Positions 33,061 to 45,678 of a stretch of 64,000 nt of DNA are shown here, one piece after another (positions within the stretch are counted from its first letter, which is position 1; each line of letters starts with the position of its first letter). The notes under the pieces are model-generated. The model saw nothing but the letters and a program-made list of their open reading frames with translations, had not been told where the DNA came from and ran no database searches. The DNA is from Zygnema cylindricum (Eukaryota; Streptophyta; Zygnematophyceae; Zygnematales; Zygnemataceae), in NCBI GenBank assembly GCA_037447655.1, contig JBBHKE010002122.1, positions 1 to 64,000 on the forward strand. The letters run 5' to 3'. Position numbers and translations under genes: made by a program.

Positions 33061-34298
33061 CGGCCATATACTCAGCTTTTATGGTGGACTGAGCAATAAC
33101 CTTGGATGTTTGCCTCCATCACCCACATACAATACATATCCAGAAGTACATCTCCTCATCAGAGCATCACCATAACTGGCATCACTCCAAGTAGTGATGT
33201 CAGTATTCCCTCCACATAAATGCAACCATAGATCCCAAATTCCTATCAAATATCTAAGGACGCTCTTAGCTGCCTCCTAATCTCTCTTAGTGGGAGCATT
33301 AAGACTTCTACTCAGCACTCCTACAGCAGCACCGAAATCCAGTCGGGTACAATTTATAAAATGGATTAGGCTTCCCACTACTTGCCTGTAAGGAACAGTC
33401 TGCATGAACTTTTGTTCTTCGAGACCTAATTCCTCATCTAAAATTATGACACCTTCTTCCACACTCCCCTCATTTCCATTCTTCATCTCCATTGGAGTTG
33501 TACAACTATTAGCGTTATCCATCTAAAACTTTTCCAACATGTTCCCTATTGCTTTTTTTTTAAGTTAATCTTATAATCTTTCTTCTACTTAAATTCCCAA
33601 AATATATCTTGCCTCCCCCATATCCTTCATCTCAAACCTCCCATTAAGATCCGTTTTCAGTTTTTTAATTTTGTCCATTGATATATTTAGAACAAGCAAA
33701 TCATCAACATAAATTGCAATAAAAATAACGTTTTCCTCATATTCAAAAACATAGATCAAGTGACCTGAGCTGATCCGAATACATCCCAGACTAGTGAGAA
33801 ACTCATCAAGCTTTTTATTCCACTTCGGGGCGCGTGTTTAAAACCATAAAGAGATTTAATCAGTCGGCGTACCTTACTCTCCTCTCCTTGCTCCACAAAT
33901 CCTTCTGGTTGTCGCATGAAGATCTCATTTTCCAATTTTCCATGCAAAAAGGTTGTCTTGATGTCCATTTGGTGCACCTCCATATCTTCCGCTGCTGCCA
34001 AACTGAGAAGTATACGGACATAGGGAAATATGACGATTGGGGCAAAGGTTTCCTCGTAGTCAATTCCTTTTTTCTGTGTGAATCCTTTAACAACTAAACG
34101 GGCCTTGTAGCGCTCAATGGTGTTATTTGGAATCACTTTTGATTTGAACACCCACTTACAACCTATTATTTTTCGGTTAGGTGGACAATCCACCAGCTCC
34201 CTAGTATCAGCTACCATAATTGAGGCCATCTCCTCATTTATGGTTGTCTTCAACCAGTTCCTTTCTGGACAATTTATCGCCTCTCCATAAGTCTGAGG
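33061..34298 (-). pseudogene. Element A: reverse transcriptase and partial RNase H remnant
   Basis: Minus-strand reading gives IGCKWVFKSKV, ERYKARLVVKGFTQ, QMDIKTTFLHGKLE, SLYGFKHAPR, IAIYVDDL (catalytic pair intact) and VVGSLIHFINCTR, with stops and frameshifts between. The remnant ends abruptly at AEYMA next to the LTR, so the last part of RNase H and the polypurine tract are deleted. The 5' boundary is the B insertion point. Confidence 0.9.
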
Positions 34299-35340
34299 TG
34301 TAGAAATTAATGGTTTTTAAAGTATTTTCTAGGTCAGAAATAAGAAAGAAGCCGAGGCAGTCTACCTCTAACTTCTCTCTCCAACTCTCAAACTTGTCGC
34401 AGTCACTGAGAAATTGGAGAGGAAGCTAGAGCCATGGCTACCTAGGCTATCCTGAGGTTTACGGGAAATATATATTTGGGGTTTATTAAGTAAAAATATA
34501 TGCGGCGGCCACAGGATTTGAACCTGGTACCTGCCGGACGGCAAGTTGTCGGTAGCCGGTAACCTTAGCCGTTAAGTCTTGAAGTAGTGTTACGTACTAT
34601 ATAGTTTGATAACAATTTAAACATTAATACGTAGGATAAATCATTTAACTATAATTGTTTACGGGATACATAGAACCGGTAGTGTAAAAGTACGAATTGC
34701 GGTACGGATAAGAAATCAATACCGCGCGTTGATTTCGTAAGCGAAACAAATACCGCGCATGTATTTATTACGGCTCCGATCAAAAGTGAATTTAATCGGA
34801 CGGCCAGATTAGCGCCGAGAACTCGGAAGAAGAATTCGCCGGTTTGTGGGCATCGCCACATCGGATGACACGTGGCGAAATTACATTGGATCGTGGTATC
34901 TCCGGAGATTACGGCACCGAATCCGGATATGAGATATGTCGACATTTAGGCCATGTTGTACAATTTCCGTACATAAAGTACACCGGCGACTGTACTTTTG
35001 TGTACAAAGGAGAAATCTGATTGGTTCCGTACATCAGTAGATAGAGTGTGTGAAAGAGATAGGACTTAGAAAAATTAGGAGATAGGATCCTCTCTCCCAG
35101 AGAGCTTCGGTACAAAAGGTCAACTTTGACCCTCATAACTTACTGCTCAAGGGAGCAAATTCACATATTCTTTTTGCTATCGACTCAAGAGAGTCTTGTC
35201 TTCACAGTGGTGAAGTTGGTCAGAGTTTTTGTCTGCCAGGGTGGCAGTTAATTTTGCTGAAACACAAAAGGGTCAGGATTATCCTAGAGGCTTCTTGGAA
35301 GCTGTCCACTGTGAGGACTTATGGAGGTCTTAGAGTTTCA
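34299..35340 (+). repeat. 5' LTR of copia element B
   Basis: 1042 bp, from TGTAGAAATT to GAGTTTCA. It differs from the 3' LTR by a few percent by eye. The ATG at 35321 opens a frame that leaves the LTR into gag. Confidence 0.95.
34501..34580 (-). other. tRNA-like segment in the 5' LTR of B (antisense to element)
   Basis: Minus strand: CTTAACGGCTAAG (D-arm like), then a variable-arm hairpin TTGCCG-TC-CGGCAG, then CAGGTTCAAATCCTG (T arm with consensus B-box GGTTCAAATCC) and GGCCGCC. The long variable arm suggests tRNA-Ser/Leu ancestry. The 5' acceptor half is missing. Confidence 0.6.
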
Positions 35341-38300
35341 GGTTATGGGCCCACCCTCTAGGGTACCAATCTTTAATGGAACTGGCTTCATATACTTGGA
35401 AAGTATGATGATAGGAGCTCTATGCGGAAAAAAGGTTTTGGGGGATAATGAGTGGACGGTTGGGGCGTCCATCAAGTCTTAGAATTCCTCCAGGGTTTGG
35501 AGGAAACAGATTCACCAAGAAAGATGATCCACCTTCAACGGAGAATATAAAGGAAAGGAGAAGGAGACGATCACACCAATACCAACTGGTTCGGCATTCA
35601 TGTCACGTATTCCAAGGAACGAGGAGAATGATACTGAAACCTGGGACTTCAACAATATGGCGGCAAAGCACTTCATCCTACGCAATCTCACTCAAGGACT
35701 TGCATGTCCTCATTTGCAGGTAGAAAGGGCATCCGATCTTTGGATGGCTCTCATAGAGATGTACCGAAGTGGTACGATTGAACAACAACAGTTGGCTGAT
35801 CAGAAAGTTAAGGAGTATGTATACAAAGGGGGAAATATGTTGGATTTTTGCAATGAGCTTGCTACACTCTTCATGGAGCTAGAGAGTGCGGGAAAAGATT
35901 TTAGTGAAAAAGAAAAGGTTAACTGTTTACTGATGAAGTTACCTGATGAGTTCGAGAACATAGTCGACCGTGTGTAGGACTTGCCGGACTCAAGGTGGAT
36001 ATGGAACTCAGTGGTAGGGATGATTCTCGTTCGAGAGAATACGATTGAGATCCGAAGGGGAGGAAAGAGTGGCCAAGCCTTGGCAACAGCAACTGATTGG
36101 AGGAACAAGGATTCTCGAAAACCGGTCGGAAACTATGGGGTAAAGAGTAGAAAAAACAGGCCGACGAGTTTGAACCAAGGGCTCCCAAAGGTTTATGTCA
36201 TTTTTGTAAGAAACCGGGGAACTATATGGCAGAGTGCACTAAGCTAACCGAGCTTTGCTTAAAGGAGGGGCAGACCGGTGATACCCCGAGAGGAAAGAAA
36301 AAGGCCCTTGCCACACAAGTACTTGAGGCGGATTCCGAGGACGAGGACGATGAGCTCTTTTTGGATGAGGAGTTGGAGGCGAAAAATGAGGTCGAAATTC
36401 CACGAAGGCAGAAATGTGCTTACGGTGGATTGAAAGGTGAAGCACGCTGGATTATAGATTCAGGTGCCTCCATGCACATGTGTAAGGATAGGCATCTGTT
36501 CACTAAGATAAGAAAGATTCCCACCGTAGAGATAGAGTACGGGGATGGGAGGATAGTCACCACTACTCTTGTTGGATCGGTAGATATGAAAGTGTTAGTA
36601 GAAGGAAAGACATCCATATTAACATTCTCCGATGTATTGTTTATTATGGAGCTGAACAAAAACCTTATCTCTACATCTGTATTAGATGATAAGGGTTTTT
36701 TTACTAGCACTAGGGAAGGAGTCTTTACTGGTAGTTTTGAGGAGGATGTCTATTTCATTGTTGAGAAAGGTAGCCATGGGATGTTTAGGCTGATTTTAAG
36801 TAATGAAACGAAGAAACTTTATTATGCTGGTGTTCATGATATTATGATGTGGCATAAGAGGCTTGGGCATGTGAATCTAGATAAGTTAAGAGAGATGAAA
36901 AAGATGGGAGTGGTGGGAGGGATTCAGTTCAGTGAGAGTAATGATATAAGTGATTGTAGTGGATGTGCTCAAGGTAAAGCACACAGGTTACCCTTTCCTA
37001 AAACAACCACCTATAAGGGAGAAAATATTGTAGATCTAGTACACACAGATATTTGGGGACCGGCTAAAGTGCCCTCACCGGGGGGGAAGAGATTTATGAT
37101 GACTATAACTGATGATTGGTCTCAGTATTCCCGTGTGTATTTTTTGAAAAACAAGTCAGAAGCTCAGGATTGTTTTAGACAGTATAAAACGTGGAGCGAA
37201 AAACTCCATGAAAATCCAATCAAGAGAGTAAGGAGTGACAATGGTGGAGAGTATACTTCTAACCAGTTTGAGGATTTTCTGAGGGAAGATGGGATCCAAC
37301 ACCAAAAGACAGTTCCAGAAAATCCGGAACACAATAGGGTAGTTGAAAGGTTAAATGGAACACTAAGTGATAATGCTAGAACTATGTTGTCACATAAAAA
37401 GAAAGGAAAAAGGTTTTGGGCAGAAGCAATGAACTGTGCTAATTACCTCAAAAATAGAGTTCTTACTTCAGCTATAAAAGATCAAACTCCTTATGAGAGA
37501 TGGACAGGCCGAAAACCAGAAATATCTCACTTAAAGGTTTTCGGCACTTAAGTATTCAGTCTAGATACAGATCGGTCTAATTGGAAGCTAGATCCTAAAG
37601 GAAAACCGGGATACTTATTAGGATATGATGAGGATGTTAAAGGATATAGAGTTTATGGTCTAAAAAGGGAAGATATAAACTTAGTAAAGCATCTAGTAGT
37701 TATGGATGAAGGAAAGTCTGTGGATCCCTTCAAATATACGAAGTCAGTAAAAATCAGATTTGAGTCAGAAAATTATGATGACTTTGAGCTTCCTAACTAT
37801 CCAGGTTTTAGAGAAGATGACATTTTTGCAGGTACAAATCAGACCGAAAACGACTCGGCTGTTGAAACTCCAGTGACAACTCTACCCGAATCGAAAGACG
37901 TGGTGGAAATTGATTCGGAATCAAGGATAGGGGAGAAGCCGAGTTTGTTCGAAAGAATCCACGAGAACCATCTATTCCGGCCTCAGATTTTGAGGGGGGA
38001 AGGAGAAGTAGCAAAAGATTGCAAGAAAAACAGGTTAATAACAAGGTAACTAAACTATCTCATCAAGATGAACCTCAAACTTATGGAGAGGCGATGACTT
38101 GTCCAGAAAGAAATCGGTGGAAGACAGCCATCAATGAAGAGATGGCCTCAATTATGGCAGCCGATACTTCAGAGCTGGTGGATTGTCCACCTAACCGAAA
38201 ACTAATCGGTTGTAAGTGGGTTTTCAAGTTAAAACTGAACCCAGATAACACAATCGAGCGCTACAAGGCCCGACTAGTGGCAAAGGGATTTACACAAAAG

Positions 38301-39655
38301 GAGGGAATTGACTACGAGGAAACCTTTGCCCCGGTGGTCAAATTTCCCTCCGTCCGCATACTTCTTAGCCTGGCAGCAGCGGAAGACATGGAAGTGCACC
38401 AGATGGACATCAAAACAGCCTTTTTGCATGGAGAATTGGAAGAGGAGATCTTCATGCGACAACCCGAAGGGTTTGTGGAGGAAGGAGAGGAGAGTAAGGT
38501 ATGTCGGCAGATTAAATCTCTTTATGGTTTGAAACAGGCGCCTCGACAGTTGAATAAGAAGCTTGATGAGTTTCTTACCGGTCAAGGATATATCCGGATC
38601 AACTCAGATCACTCAATCTATGTTTTAGAAGATGAGGAAGGTTTTATATTTATTGCAATTTATGTTGATAATTTGCTTGTTTTAAGTAAATCAATCGAAA
38701 AAATTAATAAACTGAAAACCTATCTTAAGGGGAGATTTGAAATGAAGGATATGGGAGAAGCAAAATATATTTTGGGAATTCAAGTAGAGAGAGACTGAAA
38801 AAGAAAAATTATAAGATTGACTCAAAAAGAAGCAATAGGGAACATGCTTGAAAAAATTCAAATGGATAAAGCTAATAGTTGTACAACTCCAATGGAGTTG
38901 AAGAAGGGAAGTGAGGGGAGTGAGGAAGAAGGAGTCATAGTCTTAGACGAGGAATTATCTCTTGAAGAACTGAATTTCATGCAGACTATTCCTTACAGAC
39001 AAGTAGTGGGAAGTCTAATCTATTTTATGAATAGTACCCGGCCGGATTTAGCTGCAGCTGTAGGAGTGCTGAGTAGAAGTCTAAATGCTCCCACTAAGAG
39101 GGATTGGGAGGCAGCTAAGAGAGTCCATAGATATTTGATAAGAACTAGGGATCTATGGTTGCATATGGGTGGGGAGAATACTGACATCACTACTTGGAGT
39201 GATTCCAGTTATGGTGATGCTCCGATGAGGAGATGCACTTCTGGATATGTATTATATGTGGGTATGGGGCTTGCTGTTGGAGTAGCAAACAACAAAAGGT
39301 TATTGCTCAGTCCACCATGGAGGCTGAGTATATGGCCTCGTGCTCTGCTGTAAAAGAATTGATGTGGGTCAAGTCTTTGCTTGGTGAGCTTGGTCACCTT
39401 AAGAGTGGTGTGCAGAAAATATTTTGTGATAATCAGGCAGCAATTGCTATTTATGCCAATCCTAAACATCATTTTAAAGCCAAACACATGGATATTAGAC
39501 TCAGCTTTGTTAGAGAGAAAGTAGAAAATAAAATAATCAGTTTAGAGTACCGACCAGATAGTGAGATGGTAGCAGATATGATGACCAAACCTGTGCCTTC
39601 CCCTAAGCTAATTTTCTGCAGGGAGAAGTGTGGTCTGAAATTAAAGATTGACTAG
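35321..39655 (+). pseudogene. Element B gag-pol polyprotein, decayed
   Basis: Gag fragments (35321-35977) are broken by a stop and a frameshift. The zinc knuckle near 36195-36235 reads CHFCKKPGNYMAEC, with Asn for the usual His. The open frame at 36226-37551 has protease DSGAS, the integrase zinc site HKRLGH...CSGC, and catalytic HTDIWGP, RSDNGGEY and NRVVER, ending at a TAA where KVF should follow. RT (38019-38798) has IGCKWVFKLKLN, QMDIKTAFLHGELE and SLYGLKQAPRQ, but YVDN instead of YVDD at 38661-38672. RNase H lies at 38817-39655 with a frameshift (WSDSSYGD, STMEAEYMAS, CDNQAAI). The element is not autonomous. Confidence 0.93.
35341..35355 (+). other. Primer binding site of B: half-tRNA type
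   Basis: GGTTATGGGCCCACC is complementary to the anticodon arm of plant initiator tRNA-Met (GGUGGGCCCAUAACC). It begins at the first base after the LTR. The usual plant copia site, TGGTATCAGAGC, is absent here. Confidence 0.85.
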
Positions 39656-39668
39656 AAAATAACGGGAG

Positions 39669-40173
39669 TGTAGAAATTAATGGTTTTTAAAGTATTTTAT
39701 AGGTCAAAAATAAGAAGAGAAGCCGAGGCAGTCTACCTCTAACTTCTCTCTCCAACTCTCAAACTTGTCGCAGTCACTAAGAAATTGGAGAGGAAGCTTG
39801 AGCCATGGCTACCTAGGCTATCCTGAGGTTTACGGGAAATATATATTTGGGGTATATTAAGTAAAAATATATGCGGCGGCCACAAGATTTGAACCTGGTA
39901 CCTGTTGGACGGCAAGTTGTCGTTAGCCGGTAACCTTAGCCGTTAAGTCTTGAAGTAGTGTTACGTATTATATAGTTTGATAACAATTTAAACATTAATA
40001 CGTAGGATAAATCATTTAACTATAATTGTTTACGGGATACATAGAACCGGTAGTGTAAAAGTACGAATTGCGATACGGATAAGAAATCAATACCGCGCGT
40101 TGATTTCGTAAGCGAAACAAATACCGCGCATGTATTTATTACGGCTCCGATCAAAAGTGAATTTAATTGGACG
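39669..40173 (+). repeat. 3' LTR of B, left part
   Basis: Opens TGTAGAAATT right after the purine-rich AACGGGAG and is cut at GGACG by element C. It contains a second copy of the tRNA-like segment (39872-39951, minus strand). Confidence 0.93.
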
Positions 40174-40862
40174 TGTTGAGGGTCATGGGCATTAAGACTC
40201 GGTTGTGATCCACTCCCACTAGGAGCCACACTTGCACCAGCAAGAGCAGGTGGAGCACTAGGGCTAATAGGAGCACTTGCAATAGGAGCTGAGCCATTAT
40301 CAGACATGTTAGCGGAAGCAAACCCAAAGAGAAATGCCTAAAAGACTAGATCTATATTGTAAGATATGTAAATCCAAACGAAAAAGGTATTTCAACCAAA
40401 CAAACATGTACTACAAGCAAATTATAGACAATAGAGCATAAAACACCTTAAACTGCACTCAATGCTCTCATTTCCTTAATTCTTGTGTAGAATGTACATT
40501 CTGTGTTGAAATGATCAATCCTAATTGAACTAAATACTCAAACGATCTAAAAAACATCTAAAATATCTAGAAAACATCTAAAACGTGTGTACATGGTTCA
40601 CCAGACACTGTACTAACAAAAATCTAAGTGTTTGGACCAGAATTGTCCACTAACAATATCTATACCCTAAAAATCCGGGTGATTCTTATCACGTCTACAT
40701 TCATTGGCGGCCCTACACACTAATTAACTTAAAGATATCAATTCGTGTAGATACTACAAAAATCCACACTAAATTTGGTCAATATTGAACAGTTGGTATT
40801 CCAAAAATATTCTAAGTCCTAGACTCAAATTTCTAAGACTTACTAAAGCTTACTTTTCAATA
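40174..40862 (-). repeat. 3' LTR of copia element C
   Basis: 689 bp. It carries a second copy of the gag start (ATG at 40307 on the minus strand), which here reads out into flanking B sequence. Confidence 0.95.
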
Positions 40863-40924
40863 CTCCCCTTAAGCTTTAGAAGGCTTACTCACTTAGACCA
40901 CATGCTTTTCTGCAGTACTCCAAT

Positions 40925-43900
40925 TTAGGAGCGGGAAGGGTTTGTCAACATGTCCGCAACCATTTTCTCATCAGGCAAATAACAAAGTTTTACCACCTTT
41001 GCAAAGACTTTCTCACGTACCAAATGTAGCTGAATGTCCATATGTTTACTCTTAAAATGGTGACTTGGGTTTGTAGCCACAGAAATGGCTGCTTGATTGT
41101 CGCACCACATTATTTGTGTCCCGTGTTGCGTAAAACCCAATTCTTGAAGAAATGCCTTAATCCATAGCAACTCTTTCAAGGCTGCGCTCGCAGCCATGTA
41201 TTCGGCTTCCATAGTAGATTGAGCCGTGACTTTTTGAAGTTTACTACTCCAACTACAAGTTCCACTTCCAATCTGAATGACATACCCAGTCGTAGACTTC
41301 CTACTAGGCACATCACCATAGCTAGCATCACTCCAAGTATTAATACTAACCTTGTCCCCTCCCAAAGTAAGCCAAAGATTTCTAGTCCCAACAAGATATC
41401 TTAAGACCCTTTTTGCTGCCTCCCAATCTCTCTTTCGTGGATTTTGTAGACTTCTACTGAACACACCAACAGCTGCAGATATATCAGGCCTAGTGCAATT
41501 CATGAAGTAAATCAAACTTCCTACTACTTGCCTGTAGGGTACTTGGGATATAATTTTTTGCTCTTCTGCACTGAGTTCCTCATCTATTATGACTCCAAAC
41601 TCATGCTCCATCCTTCAAGTTTTTGCTTATACTCCATAGGAGTTGCACAACCTTTGGCATCAGCCAAGCCAAATTTTTCCAACATGTTTCCTATCGCTTC
41701 TTTTTGAGTTAGTCTAATTATTTTCTTTTCTCTATCTCTTTCAACTTGTATTCCAAGGATATATTTTGCCTCACCCAAATCTTTCATTTCAAATTTTGAA
41801 TTAAGAGCCTGTTTTACCCTAGCAATTCCCTCTTTGTTCCTACTAATTAGCAGCAAATCATCAACATACACGGCAATGAATATCACCTCATCAGGATTAT
41901 CACCACACATCACATATACTGAATGATCTGAGCTAATTCTAGTAAACCCTAATCCTGTCAAGAACTCATCTAATTTTCGGTTCCACTGCCTAGGGGCCTG
42001 TTTTAGGCCATACAATGATTTTAAAAGTCTGCACACAAGATTTTCTTTTCCTACTTCCTCATAACCCTCAGGCTGCTTCATATAAATGACCTCATCTAAA
42101 TCACCATGCAAAAAGGCAGTTTTGACATCCATTTGGTGGATGTCAAAATCCTCTATAGCAGCTAATGTAAGTAAGATGCGGACAGATGGAAACCTTACAA
42201 CTGGTGAAAATGTTTCTTCATAATCTATCCCCTCCTTTTGATTATATCCCTTAGCAACCAAGCGAGCCTTATACCTGTCTATGGTATTATCTGGGTTCAA
42301 TTTTAACTTAAACACCCATTTACTTCCAATAGCCTTTCTTCCTGGAGGAAGTTCCACCAGATCCCAAGTTTGGGCCTCCATGATGGACTTCATTTCCTCA
42401 TTGACGGCTTCCACCCAATGTTCCCTTTCATTACTCGAAAAAGCTTCTTTCAATGTTAAAGGCTCTTCTATGTGTGCAGAATGAGCAAAGGCTGCATTTT
42501 CTCCCCTGAGTCGTGCACTTCGCCTCACTCCACCTGGAAATTCTGTCGCTGGTATAGATGGTTGGGTCCTCCTCCTTGATACATGTGATTCTTCTTGTGA
42601 TTCAGTTTCAGCTTGAGGTAGAGGAGATTCTACAACTCTTTCGGGCATAACACTTCCTGTTTCTGGTGGAGAAGATGATTCCAAGTCATTTTGACTTAAA
42701 CTAGATGCATTTTCTACATTTTTCTTGAAAAATAAAGGATTTTCCTCTAAAAAGATATAATCAACACTTTTATCTTTCTTTTCATTGCTACATTGACTAA
42801 ATACATCTACTCCTCTTCCCTCATCCTTCACTATGATGTTTCTGGCTACCACAACTCTATTTCTCTTAATGTCATATACTTTATAACCCTTGGCATGATC
42901 ATCATACCCTAAAAATATACCTGGTATGCCTTTTGGCTCTAATTTCCATTTTTGTGGATCATTATCTAGCAAAAATACCTTACTTCCAAACACTTTGAAG
43001 TGACTTACATCTGGTTTGTGTCCTGTCCACATTTCATAAGGAGTTTTATCTTTTATTGCCCTTGTTTCTAGCCTATTTCTCACATAAGCTGCACAATGCA
43101 TAGCCTCTGCCCAAAATTTGTAATCTATGTCCATATCAGCCATCATTGTCCTAGCACACTCTGATATGGTCCTATTCATCCTTTCTGAAACACCGTTTTG
43201 TTCCGGAGAATAAGGAACGGTTAGTTGACGTGAGATTCCATGCAATTTTAGGAATTCTGCAAACTCATTAGAAATGTACTCCCCTCCATTATCAGATCTG
43301 AATCCCGCTATCTTTCTCTCATGTAGATTCTCAACCCAAGCCTTATACTCTTTAAATTTTGAAAAAACTTCATCCTTACTTCTCAAAAAATAAACTGTAG
43401 TAAATCTACTATAGTCATCAGTAAAGGTAAGCATAAACTTAGCACCTCCCACAGATGGATACCTAGATGGCCCCCATACATCTGAATAAATTAGTTCTAG
43501 CACCCTGCTACTTCTATGATCAGTTTGCGAAGGGAAAGGCAACTTATGAATTTTTCCCATTGCACAACCATCACATACATTTGATGCTGGTTTTTGACTA
43601 ATTTTTACACCTTCCACCATTTTTTGATTTACCATCTTTTCTAATCTATCATAATTCACATGTCCTAAACGTTTATGCCATAAATCACAATCACTGATTA
43701 CACTTGAGTACATAACATCATTGTCATTATCATTTGCAAGACTCAACCGATACAAATTGTTTCCTCCAGCAAATCCTTCTGCAACTATTTTCCCATTCTT
43801 ACTCACTGTTTTCTTTCCATTCTCAGATATAGTTTTAAAACCTTTCTTTTCTACCACTGACGTAGAGAAAAAGTTTCTTTTAAAAGCTGGGACATGCAAC

Positions 43901-45118
43901 ACATCTTCCAAAACCCTTTTCACAGGTTTTCCCTCTACGTTCAACATAAGTGACACCCTCCCCTTTGCTTTTGACTCAACAAAGGTATCATCACTAAAAT
44001 AAATTTTGATGGGTGAAATAGATTGAATACTCTCATATAGATGGCGATTGCGGCACATGTGGGCAGATGCACCGGAGTCCATTATCCATTCGTCTTCCTC
44101 CACGCCTTCCGTTGCTTGTGCCATCGCAAAGTATTTCTTTTCGCTGTTGATAGGATAGCTGCTCACATCCTCCTCCTTTAGTTCGTTGAATAGAGAAGTT
44201 GGCCGTCCACCAGATTGAGAAGGAACCCGGCTTTCGTCCCAACCAGAGCGAAAATTTCCTGTAGCTTTCGCTCTCTTGTAGGCATTACACAATCTGAAAA
44301 CATGGCCTTTTTCATCACAATAATAGCATGTCAAAGGTGTCCTTCTAGGACCACTACCTCTGCCACTGCCATTGCCAATCTTAGAGTCTGAAAACTGGTT
44401 AGCTAGTGCCTGAACAGACTTACTACTACCTCTTTGTGACATTTGGTTAGCTTCTTCACTCAAAATAAGTTGAATTGCTAATGCTATGTTCCATTGACGC
44501 TGTGGAATAGCCCTAAGCCTATCCATGGCTCCCTTATATTCATCGGGCAAAGTTCTCATCAACAACATAGCCTGCTGAGGTGGTGAAAAGTCCCCACCTG
44601 CACTAGTACTCTGAAGAAACAACCTTTTCATAGCATGACAATGATCTGACATACTACCTCCAGAATACTTAAATTCAAAAATCTGAGTGGCTATGTTTGT
44701 CTGGACGGTAACATCTAGCTGAACATACATAGCACGTACACTAAACCAAACATCAGATGCTTTCTTCATCCAAGATACGACATTAGCAAATCTTTGTCAT
44801 AGACTGCTTCAAGACGTTGAGGCAATGGAGATTATTCTTTCTCCAATCCGGCGCAGTCACATTCGCTGATCCTTCCACAATGGATGACAAGTCCCTCTCC
44901 TCGAAATATGAGCTCAACATATCTTCCCAGTATAAGTAGTCAGTTACGTCAAAAATAGGCAATTTGGGCGGTGGGCCCATAACCTGTTGAGGGTCATGGG
45001 CATTAAGACTCGGCTGTGATCCACTCCCACTAGGAGCCACACTTGCACCAGCAGGAGCAGGTGGAGCACTAGGGCTAATAGGAGCACTTGCAATAGGAGC
45101 TGAGCCATTATCAGACAT
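40925..45118 (-). pseudogene. Element C gag-pol polyprotein, nearly intact (two frameshifts)
   Basis: Gag starts at 45118 inside the 5' LTR (MSDNGSAPIASAP), crosses the primer binding site as VMGPP, and meets a one-base frameshift near 44783. The main frame, 44769-41587 (1060 codons), holds the zinc knuckle CYYCDEKGHVFRLC (148-161), protease DSGAS (231), integrase HX4H and CX2C (365-402) with D430, D493 and E529 (DD35E), a GKGY-like segment at about 620, and RT with YVDD at 968-971. A second one-base shift near 41611 moves RNase H to 41611-40925 (WSDASYGD, EAEYMAAS, CDNQAAI). All catalytic residues seen are present. The shifts may be mutations or sequence errors. Confidence 0.95.
44970..44984 (-). 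other. Primer binding site of C: half-tRNA type
   Basis: The plus strand reads GGTGGGCCCATAACC, identical to the anticodon arm of initiator tRNA-Met. On the element sense strand it abuts the 5' LTR end CAACA. Confidence 0.85.
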
Positions 45119-45673
45119 ATTAGTTGAAGCAAACCCAAAGAGAAATGCCTAAAAGACTAGATCTATAGTGTAAGATATGTAACTCCAAACGAAAGAGGTA
45201 TTTCAACCAAACAAACATGTACTACAAGCAAATTATAGACAATAGAGCATAAAACACCTTAAACTGCACTCAATGCTCTCATTTCCTTAATTCTTGTGTA
45301 GAATGTACATTCTGTGTTGAAATGATCAATCCTAATTGAACTAAATACTCAAACGATCTAAAAAACATCTAAAATATCTAGAAAACATCTAAAACGTATG
45401 TACATGGTTCACCAGACACTGTACTAACAAAAATCTAAGTGTTTGGACCAGAATTGTCCACTAACAATATCTATACCATAAAAATCCAGGTGATTCTTAT
45501 CACGTCTACATTCATTGGCGGCCCTACACACTAATTAACTTAAAGATATCAATTCGTGTAGATACTACAAAAATCCACACAAAATTTGGTCAATATTGAA
45601 CAGTTGGTATTCCAAAAATATTCTAAGTCCTAGACTCAGATTTCTAAGACTTACTAAAGCTTACTTTTCAATA
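44985..45673 (-). repeat. 5' LTR of copia element C
   Basis: 689 bp. The last 134 nt (sense) code for the gag N-terminus. Confidence 0.95.
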
Positions 45674-45678
45674 GGACG

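Larger units (their letters stand above)
40174..45673 (-). mobile_element. Ty1/copia LTR retrotransposon C, inserted in the 3' LTR of B (youngest)
   Basis: GGACG at 40169-40173 and 45674-45678 is the target duplication. Both LTRs are 689 bp (40174-40862 and 44985-45673) with 13 differences by my count. Sense termini are TATTG...CAACA, a TA...CA type. The primer binding site is at 44970-44984, and the polypurine tract AAGGGGAG touches the 3' LTR at 40863-40870. Confidence 0.96.

Noticed and set aside
43721-44002. Antisense open frames inside element C
   Set aside because: Shadows of the gag-pol frame on the opposite strand.
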